Of a DNA stretch of 64,000 nt, positions 27,080-35,939 are shown one piece after another (within the stretch, counting starts at the first letter, position 1; each line of letters begins with the position of its first letter). The position numbers and the translations under genes are program-made. The DNA is taken from NCBI RefSeq assembly GCF_017939705.1, contig NZ_JAGKSQ010000002.1:558001-622000 (forward strand), given 5' to 3'. The notes under the pieces are model-generated. The model had not been told where the DNA came from. It ran no database searches and saw nothing but the letters and a program-made list of their open reading frames with translations. Source of the DNA: Halalkalibacter suaedae. GTDB lineage: Bacteria; Bacillota; Bacilli; Bacillales; Bacillaceae_D.

Positions 27080-28777
27080 ATGAAAGCGTTAACAAACTGG
27101 ACTCATTTTTCTTTAAGGCTAAGGTTAATCATCATGTTTGTGATTGTCCTTTTCTGGCTTGCTGTCATTAACTGTGTGTTCATTTTTGTCTTCTTTGGCT
27201 ATGTACGTGAGTATAACGGTATGATGACAACCATTACCCTCACTAACTCCATTAATGGTGAATTAAAGCAGCAATTAGACGAAGAAATTCGTGATATCGT
27301 TTATGGTAAAATCTCTTTTGACAAGGGGTCTCAGTATACTTTGTTAACAACGATGAATAATCATTTAGATCAAATTGAACGCGATGATCCTCTTATGCTA
27401 TTTAAAGAAGAAATTAACAATGTACGTGAATCATTAGTAACAACGAAAGAGTATATCGATCAGCTCGGAGAAGAGATTAAGTTTAACGTGCCAGCAGAAA
27501 AAAGGAACATTACGTATGAATATATTACGATTATTACAGATATCGTTGATGATGAGGTACAAGAGCTTCTGCACTCTACTCTTCAAGTAAGTGAGCAATC
27601 AAAAAAAAATATTAACGAAAACATCAAAAGAGATATTATTTTTTATATTCTCATTTTCATAGCCATTATCATCGTCACAATCGTTTTCGCATGGCTTATT
27701 TCTAGTAATATGGTAAAGCCCATTCATCGTTTAAGGAAAAATGCAAATGAAATTGCACGAGGCAATCTAACAGTCGATGCTATTGTTCTCCCTTCCAAAA
27801 ATGAAATTGGTGATTTATGTCGCTCCTATAATCATATGTCTAATAACTTAAAAGACATCATTCTAAATGTCAGAAGCACTAATGACTTAGTTACACTTTC
27901 TTCAAACGATATTCATCAAAGCATTAAGGAAAATCGTAAAGCCGGTGAAGAGATAGCTAACGCCTCACAAACTATTTCGCTTAATCTCCATCAACAAGAT
28001 GAATTAGTTAAACAAGCCGTATCTACTTTTGATGAGGTGATCCTGAATTTCGAGGGAATTCTAGTAAAGACAAAGCAAATGCAACTCTACTCTAATAAGA
28101 CAATGCCCATAGCTAATCAAGGAAATACAGATTTGAATGATTTATTACAACAGATGAAAACCATTCATCAGACAATTCAAGATATCCAGCAGGAACGTAC
28201 TGAACGTAATCATTATGTTTATCAAATAGAGAAACAGATTAATATATTGAAATTAATCGGCCTTGAAGCAAATCTATTATCCGTTACTGTTTCTAATGAA
28301 AATACAGAAACCGATGATCGGACCAATCTAATAAGTATTTCTCGCCGCATTCAACAACTTGCCACAGAAGCAAATGATGCTTTTTTACTCTCTAACACGA
28401 ACGCACCTGACCTCCATCAACACACACAAATGATCAACGAGAAAATCAATTTAGTTGAAAATCAGTTAATGAATAATGAGTTAGTCATCAACCTGAAGGA
28501 TCATTTTAGTTCCATTCATTCAATCAATAGCTATGTTCAATCAATGCTAAATACAGTAACTGATGAAATGCAAAAATCCTTTGAAGATATGGATCGCATT
28601 CGAAATCTAATTAGAGAAATTGAAAACCGTTCAAATATAAGTAAATCAGAAGTTGTTAGCATTGCTGCAATGGGTGAGGAACAATTAACAACTTTAGAAG
28701 AAGTATCAGAAGCCTCTTATAAGCTAGTTGAACGAATCCAACAGCTGAAAGAAAACATCAGACGATTTAAAGTCTAA
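27080..28777 (+). CDS. Membrane sensor with HAMP and degenerate chemoreceptor signalling domain
   Basis: 565 residues: a first membrane segment (LRLIIMFVIVLFWLAVINCV), an extracellular helical region to ~190, a second segment (DIIFYILIFIAIIIVTIVFA), a HAMP domain (VKPIHRLRKNANEIARGNLT) and a long coiled-coil region to the end. Methyl-accepting chemotaxis proteins have this layout, but the hairpin tip that binds CheA/CheW (EQTNLLALNAAIEAARAGE in ordinary receptors) is here LIGLEANLLSVTVSNENTET. The tip is recognisable but eroded, so kinase CheA control is doubtful. The gene starts a three-gene operon: the histidine kinase begins 12 bases after its stop. It probably senses sugar or loaded YtfQ and signals to that kinase; this is inference. 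TAGGAGT precedes the ATG. Confidence 0.8.
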   Translation: MKALTNWTHFSLRLRLIIMFVIVLFWLAVINCVFIFVFFGYVREYNGMMTTITLTNSINGELKQQLDEEIRDIVYGKISFDKGSQYTLLTTMNNHLDQIERDDPLMLFKEEINNVRESLVTTKEYIDQLGEEIKFNVPAEKRNITYEYITIITDIVDDEVQELLHSTLQVSEQSKKNINENIKRDIIFYILIFIAIIIVTIVFAWLISSNMVKPIHRLRKNANEIARGNLTVDAIVLPSKNEIGDLCRSYNHMSNNLKDIILNVRSTNDLVTLSSNDIHQSIKENRKAGEEIANASQTISLNLHQQDELVKQAVSTFDEVILNFEGILVKTKQMQLYSNKTMPIANQGNTDLNDLLQQMKTIHQTIQDIQQERTERNHYVYQIEKQINILKLIGLEANLLSVTVSNENTETDDRTNLISISRRIQQLATEANDAFLLSNTNAPDLHQHTQMINEKINLVENQLMNNELVINLKDHFSSIHSINSYVQSMLNTVTDEMQKSFEDMDRIRNLIREIENRSNISKSEVVSIAAMGEEQLTTLEEVSEASYKLVERIQQLKENIRRFKV

Positions 28778-28789
28778 AAGTAGGTATCT

Positions 28790-30520
28790 ATGAAACTAAA
28801 AAAATGGACGATGACAAGCTTACGTACAAAAATGCTCGTAATGTTCGTCTTACTCACCGTTATCCCACTTATTTTTGTCGGAGTCGTTTCCTATGTCAAA
28901 ACATATTCAATTATTTTAGAAAAGTCCAAATCCCTTGCCCAACTAGAGGTTAATCAAATCAGTTCAGAGATTGATGAAATTTTTCAAGATAGTATACGTT
29001 TCAGTGAACTAGTAAAACAGGATCAAGCAATCAACGGTCTGACAGCTCGATGGATTGATAGCTCCGAAGATGATCAAGACTTGTTAAATATGTTTACGCT
29101 TTACAGAAAGAGTTATCCTTCTAGACATATTTTAGATATTAGTATCATTAGTTCAACTGGGAAAATTATCAACGAACAAAGGGGTGTTTATCAGTTAACA
29201 TCAGTACCCCATCAAAATCCTTTTTTAAGACATTTGTTTGAACAGCCTACATCTACCCTAATCAAGCATACGATAAAAAACGGCTTTCCTGTGTTCTTAG
29301 TAACGACAAAGATTGAAGATGAACTCACAAACGAGACAATTGGCGTAATTGAAATGATACTAGACGCCAAAGTCATTATGACGATCCTTTCAACTGCTAA
29401 ACTCGGAGACAGTGGAACCTTTCATATTGTAACAGAAGCAGGAGATGCCCTAATTTATCCTGCCAAAAATGAAGAATTGATTGCTACAACTAATACTGGT
29501 GAAAACAAGGACGATCATGAATTTCCTTCTCCCTCCAATTTAACTGTTTCTAAAACATCTGAATTGACTGGATGGAAAATTATTGGTCAGGCACCATTGA
29601 ATGAAGTGATGCATGAGGCATATCAGATTAGAAATCTTATTTTCATTACTGTCTTATGCAGCATTATCTTTCTTGTAGGACTTTACTTTTTTATTTCGAA
29701 AAAATTCATCCACCCCATTCGAGCATTGAAAGATAAGATGTTCCAAGCTTCTTTTGGAGATTTGGATGTCCAGATCTCCAATTACAAAGAGATGGATGAA
29801 ATCTCTGAACTTAATAGTAGTTTCAATCAAATGATCAAAAAAATTAAATCATTGCACAACAAAACTATTGAAAAGCAGAAACAGTTAAAGGCAGCAGAAT
29901 TTAGAGCGATGCAAGCTCAAGTAAGTCCTCATTTTTTGTATAACACACTCGACACCATTATTTGGATGGCTGAAGCAAAGAATACAGGACAGGTGATTGA
30001 AGTCACAAAAGCCCTCTCTCAATTTTTTCGGATTTCTTTAAGTAAAGGGAAAGATTGGATTACAATTGAAGATGAATTAACCCATATTCGTAATTACCTA
30101 ATTATCCAACAAATCAGATATGAAGATATATTAGAAGTCACATATCATATAAATGAAGAGATCCTTCATTATAAAATTCTTAAGTTAGCACTCCAACCGC
30201 TCGTTGAAAATGCAATTTACCATGGGATAAAAAACAAACGAGGCAAAGGATTTATTCGTATTAAAGCTGACTTCACATCAGAGGGCCATATTCTAATTGA
30301 AATCATCGACAACGGAATTGGAATTAACGAGGAACGACTTAACCAAGTCCGCACACAATTAGCACTAGGTTTTCCTAGTAATCACGGCAACGGCGGCTTT
30401 GGCATGGTCAACGTCCAGCAGCGTATTCGACTCTTTTACGGTGCACCTTTTGGTTTATCGATTACTAGCTGGTATAGATCAGGTACTCGCGTGAGCCTAA
30501 TTATTCCAGCAGAGAGGTGA
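28790..30520 (+). CDS. Sensor histidine kinase, YesM type
   Basis: 576 residues: membrane segment ~15-35 (MLVMFVLLTVIPLIFVGVVS), an extracellular dCACHE-like sensing domain to ~280, a second membrane segment (LIFITVLCSIIFLVGLYFFI), HAMP (KKFIHPIRALKDKMFQASFG), the His_kinase family phosphoacceptor block MQAQVSPHFLYNTLDTIIWM with the His near residue 380, and an ATPase domain (LALQPLVENAIYHGI, IIDNGIGINEERL, NGGFGMVNVQQRI). YesM/YesN pairs generally control carbohydrate uptake and degradation genes. AGTAGGTATCT precedes the ATG. The response regulator follows within a few bases. Confidence 0.94.
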   Translation: MKLKKWTMTSLRTKMLVMFVLLTVIPLIFVGVVSYVKTYSIILEKSKSLAQLEVNQISSEIDEIFQDSIRFSELVKQDQAINGLTARWIDSSEDDQDLLNMFTLYRKSYPSRHILDISIISSTGKIINEQRGVYQLTSVPHQNPFLRHLFEQPTSTLIKHTIKNGFPVFLVTTKIEDELTNETIGVIEMILDAKVIMTILSTAKLGDSGTFHIVTEAGDALIYPAKNEELIATTNTGENKDDHEFPSPSNLTVSKTSELTGWKIIGQAPLNEVMHEAYQIRNLIFITVLCSIIFLVGLYFFISKKFIHPIRALKDKMFQASFGDLDVQISNYKEMDEISELNSSFNQMIKKIKSLHNKTIEKQKQLKAAEFRAMQAQVSPHFLYNTLDTIIWMAEAKNTGQVIEVTKALSQFFRISLSKGKDWITIEDELTHIRNYLIIQQIRYEDILEVTYHINEEILHYKILKLALQPLVENAIYHGIKNKRGKGFIRIKADFTSEGHILIEIIDNGIGINEERLNQVRTQLALGFPSNHGNGGFGMVNVQQRIRLFYGAPFGLSITSWYRSGTRVSLIIPAER

Positions 30521-30524
30521 AGTG

Positions 30525-32066
30525 ATGAAAAAGGTATTTTTAATAGATGATGAGAAAGTAATAAGACAGGGAATTGCCAGTAGTATCGAATGGCAAAAGG
30601 AAGGATTTATTTACTGCGGGGATGCTCAAGATGGTGAACTCGCTCTTCCATTAATAGAGAAGCACCAGCCTGATATTGTTATTACTGATATTAAAATGCC
30701 TTTTATGGACGGTTTACAACTTAGTCGCGTCTTACGTGAGAACATGCCTTGGATTAAAATCATTATTTTAAGTGGACATGATGAATTTGAGTATGCTCAG
30801 GAAGCCGTTCGAATTCAAGTATCCGAATATTGTCTTAAGCCACTTGATTCAGCAGATTTATTGTCCATTTTACACAAAGTGTCATTACAAATAGATGAAG
30901 AATTAAAAGCAAAGCAGCAATTGAATGAATTAAAAAACCAAGCATTAAAACATGTCTCTATTTCTCAAAATAATTTCTTACAAGAGCTTTGTGAAGGTAT
31001 TCATACTGCTGCTGATGCCATCAAACTGGCATCTCAACTTAAACTTGAACTAGCTTCTAGTCATTATTATCTATTAATAATTGAATGGGTTAGAAAGAAT
31101 ATAGACCTAACGAACTGGATTCAAGAAAATTATTCATGTCTCACTTACAATCGCAATGAGAATGAAAGCATTTATATTATGAAAGGTAATTCCAAGCAAC
31201 AATTAGAAAATGAGTCAAAAGCAATCCGAGAAAAACTACTTCTTGAATCAGGCTCCCTCATTTTTGGATTCGGAAAGATTAAAAATCGTATTCAAGGTAT
31301 AGCGGAATCATTTGAAGAAGCAACAACGATGAAGAACCATTCAGCACCTATCGATAGCGGCATTACAATGAAAAATCCAACCCTAATTGGGAATATTAAT
31401 TCTGATCTTCACCTTATCAATCGTAACGAGTTAATTTTCTTTCTCAAATATGGTCAATCGGATAGACTAGCCGATTTTTGTAAAAAATACTCTTCCTATT
31501 TAGAATCTACTGCAATTCTAACACCCTTTATTATCTATTATTTCATCATGGATTTTACGATTACAGTCCTACAATATGTAAAAGAACAAGACAGTCCATC
31601 ATCAAAAATAATTGAAGAAATCTCTTTAATTGAAATGAAGGCAGGTTCAATCAATGAGTATTCAGAGATACTAGAATATATGGAGTCTGTCTTACACCTC
31701 TATCTTCAATACAGAAATCAAACCAATAGCAAATTTAGCTCAATCATTCAACAAGTAAAAGACTATGTCGAGGAACAGTACAGCGATTCAAGCTTATCCC
31801 TCCAACTTATTGCTAAAAAAGTAAATGTTAGTGCCTCTTATTTAAGTCATATGTTTAGTCAAGAAACAGGCGAGACATTAATTGAATATTTGACGAAGAC
31901 AAGAATTGAACGAGCAAAAGAATTGCTTAAGACAACAAATGATAAGACATTTGAAATCGCTCATAAAGTTGGTTATAGTGATTCCCACTACTTCTGTCAT
32001 TCCTTTAAAAAGATGACCGGCATGACAACAAAGCAATTCAGACTACATGACGTAATGATGTCATAG
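30525..32066 (+). CDS. AraC-type response regulator, YesN type
   Basis: 513 residues. The receiver domain starts VFLIDDEKVIRQGI, with the phosphoacceptor Asp near residue 53 in DIVITDIKMPFMDG and the conserved Lys in YCLKPLDS. A middle region of ~270 residues links to a C-terminal AraC-type double helix-turn-helix (LQLIAKKVNVSASYLSHMFS, TFEIAHKVGYSDSHYFCHSF). I prefer the ATG at 30525 over the GTG at 30522 because of its distance from AGAGGTGA. It follows the kinase directly, and the most likely target is the divergent ytfQRT-yjfF promoter in 26842-27079. Confidence 0.94.
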   Translation: MKKVFLIDDEKVIRQGIASSIEWQKEGFIYCGDAQDGELALPLIEKHQPDIVITDIKMPFMDGLQLSRVLRENMPWIKIIILSGHDEFEYAQEAVRIQVSEYCLKPLDSADLLSILHKVSLQIDEELKAKQQLNELKNQALKHVSISQNNFLQELCEGIHTAADAIKLASQLKLELASSHYYLLIIEWVRKNIDLTNWIQENYSCLTYNRNENESIYIMKGNSKQQLENESKAIREKLLLESGSLIFGFGKIKNRIQGIAESFEEATTMKNHSAPIDSGITMKNPTLIGNINSDLHLINRNELIFFLKYGQSDRLADFCKKYSSYLESTAILTPFIIYYFIMDFTITVLQYVKEQDSPSSKIIEEISLIEMKAGSINEYSEILEYMESVLHLYLQYRNQTNSKFSSIIQQVKDYVEEQYSDSSLSLQLIAKKVNVSASYLSHMFSQETGETLIEYLTKTRIERAKELLKTTNDKTFEIAHKVGYSDSHYFCHSFKKMTGMTTKQFRLHDVMMS

Positions 32067-32179
32067 ATCAACACAATAATTAAACTTTATCTGTTTCATT
32101 CTCAATTCAAGCAGAAAAATAGAAATCTAAACCTAATTTGTATATGCTAGAGATATATCTACATATTGGAGGCGTTACG

Positions 32180-32620
32180 ATGAACTTAACAGTCTATTTA
32201 GCTGGACAGATTCATGACAATTGGCGTGAAGAGCTCACAAAAAAGGCAGTAGAAAAAAATCTATCTTTAACATTTGTAGCCCCGCAAACGAATCATGATC
32301 GTTCAGACAATATCGGTGAGGACATTTTAGGAAAACAACCAGGAAATATTTATAAAGATGATGCTGCTTCTGATATTAATAATTTTCGAACTCAAGTGTT
32401 GATGCAGAAATCAGATATAGTCATTGCCTTGTTCGGAGAAAAATACAAGCAATGGAATACAGCGATGGATGCAAGTACAGCTATTGCGTTGAATAAACCG
32501 ACAATTCTAATTAGACCTGAATCATTAATTCATCCACTAAAGGAGCTCTCAAACAAAGCAAACGTCACAGTTGAAACAGTGGATCAAGCCTTGGATGTAA
32601 TTGGTTATATTTTTGAATAA
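32180..32620 (+). CDS. ytoQ: YtoQ family protein
   Basis: 146 residues from the ATG at 32180, which has TTGGAGGCGTTAC in front; the open frame begins earlier at 32138 without such support. MNLTVYLAGQIHDNWREELT, FVAPQTNHDRSDNIGEDILG and DIVIALFGEKYKQWNTAMDA match B. subtilis YtoQ, a conserved protein with a nucleoside 2-deoxyribosyltransferase-like fold and no established function. Cytoplasmic. It appears to stand alone. Confidence 0.88.
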   Translation: MNLTVYLAGQIHDNWREELTKKAVEKNLSLTFVAPQTNHDRSDNIGEDILGKQPGNIYKDDAASDINNFRTQVLMQKSDIVIALFGEKYKQWNTAMDASTAIALNKPTILIRPESLIHPLKELSNKANVTVETVDQALDVIGYIFE

Positions 32621-33167
32621 AGTAAGTGCCGGGACATATCTAAAATGGCTGACTGACATCCTGACAAAGCACAACAAAGATAGATATTGGTGTGGACACC
32701 GTTCCTGGAATATACTTCTCTTTCCGCGGGAAGCCAAGATTTCATTTTTCAAGTAGTGGACATTTTGATCAAACTTCCAACCTGTCTACCAAGACTAAAG
32801 AAGCGAGACGACGACAGCTATTGTTATTTAGAGAAAGGGACCATAAAAAGTCACTTCGAACACGCTACCTGGATGAAAGGGGAGATCGAATTTCTCTTCT
32901 TTTCACAATTAATATCAAGACAATATTAACTTTCTTTAGGCTGCGATCGTAAAAAGTGTGTTGAACATAAAAACATTGTTAGTAGGTTCCATATACTACA
33001 TAGATACAATTCAAAAAGTGGCGTTTATTAGCGTCATCGCTTTTGCATCCTGCGGGAGTCTCCGTTTACTCTATCCGCTAAGTCAACGGATTTATAGTTG
33101 ATTCAGACAGTTATGTCCCTGTCTCATTTTTTTATTTATTAAGATTAAAACCCTCTAAATACAATTC
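32621..33167. repeat. Gap with degenerate dispersed-repeat sequence
   Basis: 547 bases without a convincing gene. Two GC-rich islands, CTCTTTCCGCGGGAAG (about 32718-32733) and CCTGCGGGAGTCTCCG (about 33050-33066), resemble the two ends of an intergenic repeat I recall from many Bacillaceae genomes. An 8-bp inverted repeat GGGACATA (32632-32639) / TATGTCCC (33112-33119) brackets them. Overlapping open frames at 32687-32952 lack ribosome binding sites and are rejected. The minus-strand end may also hold the methyltransferase terminator. Repeat identity is from memory of similar sequences. Confidence 0.45.
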
Positions 33168-33806
33168 TTATTCCTTCACCCGAGATACTGTCAGCCCATC
33201 TCCAATTGGTAGTAGCATTGATTCTAATTGGGGATGGTTTGCCACTTTTTTATTAAATGCCTTCATCGAGTCCGTATATCGTCTAATCCTTGCTGAAGGC
33301 TCTGCGACGCTACCTCCAGCAAGAGCATTGTCGGCTATAATTAATGCTCCTGGTTCAGCTAGTCGAATGCAGTACTCTAGATAATTCTCGTAATTTTCCT
33401 TATCCGCATCAATGAAGAAAAGATCAAATCGCTTTCCCTCTTTAGATAGGTTCTCAAGACTTTCCAACGCTGGTCCGGTTATGTAAGTGACTTGATTACC
33501 AAATCCCGCTTTTGTTAAATTGTTTTTGGATAGCTGTGCAAATTTTTCTTCTAGCTCAAGCGAGGTCAATCTTCCGTCCTTTCCAAACCCTCTTGCCAGA
33601 CAGATCCCGCTATAGCCTCCAAGTGCACCAATCTCTAGAATCGTCACTGCTTTTGTCATCGAGACAAGCATCGTTAATAGCTTACCAGTAGAGGGCGAAA
33701 CTGAAATGGAGCGCATCCCATTTTCTTTAATAGAAGTTAATACTTCTTCTAATAGATCATCCTTCTTGTAAAACACAGAATCGATATACCCGTTAATTTC
33801 CTTCAT
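33168..33806 (-). CDS. SAM-dependent O-methyltransferase (catechol/CCoA-OMT type)
   Basis: 212 residues with the class I methyltransferase fold of the Methyltransf_3 family: ILEIGALGGYSGICLA binds S-adenosylmethionine, GRLTSLELEEKFAQLSKNNL is motif II, FDLFFIDADKENYENYLEYC carries the metal-binding Asp, and LIIADNALAGGSVAEP follows. These enzymes methylate hydroxyls of small aromatic substrates using a divalent metal. The ATG overlaps the stop of the upstream small gene by four bases (33803-33806) and GAGGAAT precedes it, so both are expressed together under the GTATAC operators. The substrate is unknown. Confidence 0.9.
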   Translation of the reverse strand: MKEINGYIDSVFYKKDDLLEEVLTSIKENGMRSISVSPSTGKLLTMLVSMTKAVTILEIGALGGYSGICLARGFGKDGRLTSLELEEKFAQLSKNNLTKAGFGNQVTYITGPALESLENLSKEGKRFDLFFIDADKENYENYLEYCIRLAEPGALIIADNALAGGSVAEPSARIRRYTDSMKAFNKKVANHPQLESMLLPIGDGLTVSRVKE

Positions 33807-34159
33807 TCGTATTCCTCGCCTTCATTACTTTTTTCCAAACTCTCTCCATTTTTCTTTATTTCGATATTTTCTTTTACCTCGTCTTCGTGGATTTCAAATA
33901 GTTGTATAAACTCACTAATTACCATATCAATTGCTTTTAATTCACCAATTAATATTTGATTAATTGACTGAAATTCTGGTTCCTCTAACTGTTGCTTGAT
34001 GGTTGCTCTCTTAACCTTCATCATTTCTAAAAAGGAGAGTGCTCGTCTTCGTCGGAACGTCTTTGCACCTCCACGATGATGGGAACGCCCCTTACCTATG
34101 TGTCGGCTATTGTGAGTATATTCCTCGTCTTTAAAATCACTTTCATTTTCTTGCTTCAT
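33803..34159 (-). CDS. Conserved small basic-acidic protein upstream of the methyltransferase
   Basis: 118 residues. A basic N-terminal half (HHRGGAKTFRRRRALSFLEM) is followed by a helical segment (MMKVKRATIKQQLEEPEFQS, then LIGELKAIDMVISEFIQLFE) and a very acidic tail. I recall similar short proteins in Bacillus, some oddly named 2-keto-3-deoxygluconate kinase in databases although they are far too short for a kinase and have no ATP site. No membrane segment. The basic region could bind nucleic acid. GAGGATATGAT precedes the ATG. It is the first gene of a two-gene unit with the O-methyltransferase, and its promoter carries two GTATAC palindromes, which it might itself bind; that is inference. 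Confidence 0.7.
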   Translation of the reverse strand: MKQENESDFKDEEYTHNSRHIGKGRSHHRGGAKTFRRRRALSFLEMMKVKRATIKQQLEEPEFQSINQILIGELKAIDMVISEFIQLFEIHEDEVKENIEIKKNGESLEKSNEGEEYE

Positions 34160-34176
34160 ATCATATCCTCATTTCC

Positions 34177-34237
34177 GTATACAAATGTATACACACGATA
34201 ACAAACCAAGTGTATACAAACGCATACAGATCGTCAA
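34177..34237 (-). promoter_or_regulatory. Promoter with two GTATAC palindromic operators
   Basis: The minus strand has -35 TTGACG (34232-34237), a 17-base spacer and -10 TACACT (34209-34214). Two related inverted repeats, GTATGCGTTTGTATAC (34212-34227) between the promoter elements and GTATACATTTGTATAC (34177-34192) downstream, are spaced 35 bases centre to centre. This layout is typical of repression by a dimeric regulator. The repressor is not identified. Confidence 0.75.
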
Positions 34238-34355
34238 TGATCTTACTTAATTTTGTCGTCGTTTTAGAGCAAATAAGGCTGTGTTTCAAAAGATATGAAT
34301 ATACCTACTGAACACAACCCTAGCTACAATTTAGTCATAATATAAAACGAATAAT

Positions 34356-34381
34356 AGCCTTCTCATCCGTCTGAGAAGACT
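34356..34381 (-). terminator. Probable terminator of the rfbFG operon
   Basis: Minus-strand 10-bp stem AGTCTTCTCA / TGAGAAGGCT (one G-U pair) with a 6-base loop followed by ATTATTCGTTTTA, about 50 bases after the kinase stop. Confidence 0.6.
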
Positions 34382-34431
34382 TTTTCCACGTTCATTTCTG
34401 TGATATTCCCCTCCACCCTCTAGCTAATCAT

Positions 34432-34992
34432 CTACTCGTCTTCAAAAAATGATTTCATTGTTCTTCCGTACTTAATTACTTCATAAATCGCTGTTACTGT
34501 TTGCTCTGGGGTCATCTTAGAATTATCAATGACATTCGTCCATTTTGCTTCGAGATAGGGTTCTCGTTCAGCAAGATGACTATCAATCCATTTCGGAACT
34601 GAACCTCTTCTCTTTTTTAAACGACGAGCAAGTTCTGAACGAGTCGGTGCGAGGGTAATATGAATAAACTCAACTCCATCCTCAGCCTGAATTGGTTTTA
34701 GTACTTCCTGCATTCTCTGATCTGAAAAAATCGTATTTCCCACAACGAAGATAGCTTCAGTACCTTCATCAAGTTTTTCTTTGATTAAATGGCCTGTGTT
34801 TTCTCTCGCCTTTTTCCATATCTCTAAATGATTTTTCGCTCTGAAATTAGGGTTTATTTCTTTGTACATAGCATCAATTTCAATTTTAAAAATATTATTG
34901 TTAAAATTGGATGCAATTGTTTCGTCTAATGTCTTTCTTACCGTTGTTTTACCAGCACCTGATGGAGCACTAATAAAAATAACTTTTCTCAT
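34432..34992 (-). CDS. P-loop kinase/NTPase of unknown substrate
   Basis: 186 residues from the ATG at 34992, placed 8 bases after AGGGAG; a TTG at 34998 is too close to it. The N-terminal Walker A motif ISAPSGAGKTTVRKTL and a small-molecule-kinase-like layout (AIFVVGNTIFSDQRMQEVLK, HITLAPTRSELARRLKKRRG with lid-type arginines) suggest a phosphotransferase of the AAA/guanylate-kinase-like superfamily. It is the last gene of the rfbF-rfbG-SDR group, 35 bases after the preceding gene, so a role in activating or modifying the sugar is possible but not shown. Confidence 0.7.
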   Translation of the reverse strand: MRKVIFISAPSGAGKTTVRKTLDETIASNFNNNIFKIEIDAMYKEINPNFRAKNHLEIWKKARENTGHLIKEKLDEGTEAIFVVGNTIFSDQRMQEVLKPIQAEDGVEFIHITLAPTRSELARRLKKRRGSVPKWIDSHLAEREPYLEAKWTNVIDNSKMTPEQTVTAIYEVIKYGRTMKSFFEDE

Positions 34993-35027
34993 CAACAAAT
35001 CTCCCTTCCAGCGTCTTACTAATTCAG

Positions 35028-35939
35028 TTATTCATTAGTCTTGAAAAATCGCCGAATCCCTTCTTCTAACGACACGTTTTGCTTCCAACCTGGTAATGGT
35101 GTCCCTTTATTCCATGGAACCATAATTTCGCCAGCTCGGTAGTCTAACGCACCCCATTCTACTCTAATTTGTTTTTTTGTTATTTCCTTCACTAGCAGAA
35201 CTAACTTTTTTAGTTGAATCCGGTTCTCATTTCCAACTGTAAATCGTTCCAATCCTTTTCCTTCATTAGTTAGTAATCTTCTACCTGCAACTAAATAAGC
35301 ATTAATGACATCGTCAATATATAAAAGATCTAAATATTGTTCACCAGGAGACATCCGAAGTGTTGTTCCCTCTTTCATTGTTTCGTACAAAAGATTCATT
35401 AGCTTCGGCCGCGGATCTTCGAGACCATAATTGTCAAACAACACGAGAGATGTGCAGTCAAGCATAGAAAACGTAGTATAGTAGCAAATAAGATCTTCAA
35501 ATGCCTGCTTTGTAGCCGCATACAGACTATTTGGTAGATAATCGTTATGATCCATATGCTGGGAGAAGGAGCTTGTGTTCACAAGCTTCCTTACATTTTG
35601 TTTCGCCATTGCTTCAGCCAAATAGGCTCCCATGACAATATTACTTTCAACCATTTTAGGAACATCCTCTGTCTGATAGCGAATAGATGCGAACGACGCA
35701 AGATGGAAAACGATTTTTGGTTTTGACCTTTGAATTGCTTGCTCCATTGATTGATAACTACCCTCATATATATGTGTCGTTGTCTCTTTGACAACATCTG
35801 TTAACATCTCTGTGTTTGAAGACGGTCGTACTAATAGATGGACATCGCTTCCTTCCTTGACGAGCCTCTTCGTAAGCTGGGATCCGATATAACCTGTAGC
35901 ACCAGTGATTAGGACAGACACTTTTTTAAACTGATTCAT
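35028..35939 (-). CDS. NAD-dependent epimerase/dehydratase (extended SDR), sugar-nucleotide type
   Basis: 303 residues from the ATG at 35939, which follows AAAGGAAGAG; the in-frame start at 35966 adds nine unrelated residues. The Rossmann motif is VLITGATGYIGSQLTKRL and the catalytic pair is in SLYAATKQAFEDL (YxxxK), with the substrate Ser/Thr in NTSSFSQH. It overlaps the end of rfbG by 14 bases and thus probably acts on CDP-4-keto-6-deoxyglucose, as a C4 reductase or epimerase. No rfbH (C3 dehydratase) is nearby, so a 3,6-dideoxy sugar is not made by genes in this window. Confidence 0.82.
   Translation of the reverse strand: MNQFKKVSVLITGATGYIGSQLTKRLVKEGSDVHLLVRPSSNTEMLTDVVKETTTHIYEGSYQSMEQAIQRSKPKIVFHLASFASIRYQTEDVPKMVESNIVMGAYLAEAMAKQNVRKLVNTSSFSQHMDHNDYLPNSLYAATKQAFEDLICYYTTFSMLDCTSLVLFDNYGLEDPRPKLMNLLYETMKEGTTLRMSPGEQYLDLLYIDDVINAYLVAGRRLLTNEGKGLERFTVGNENRIQLKKLVLLVKEITKKQIRVEWGALDYRAGEIMVPWNKGTPLPGWKQNVSLEEGIRRFFKTNE

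Noticed and set aside
32687-32952. Two overlapping arginine-rich open frames that looked like transposase remnants
   Set aside because: They overlap in different frames, have no start signals and no DDE or HTH motif; more likely part of a decayed repeat.
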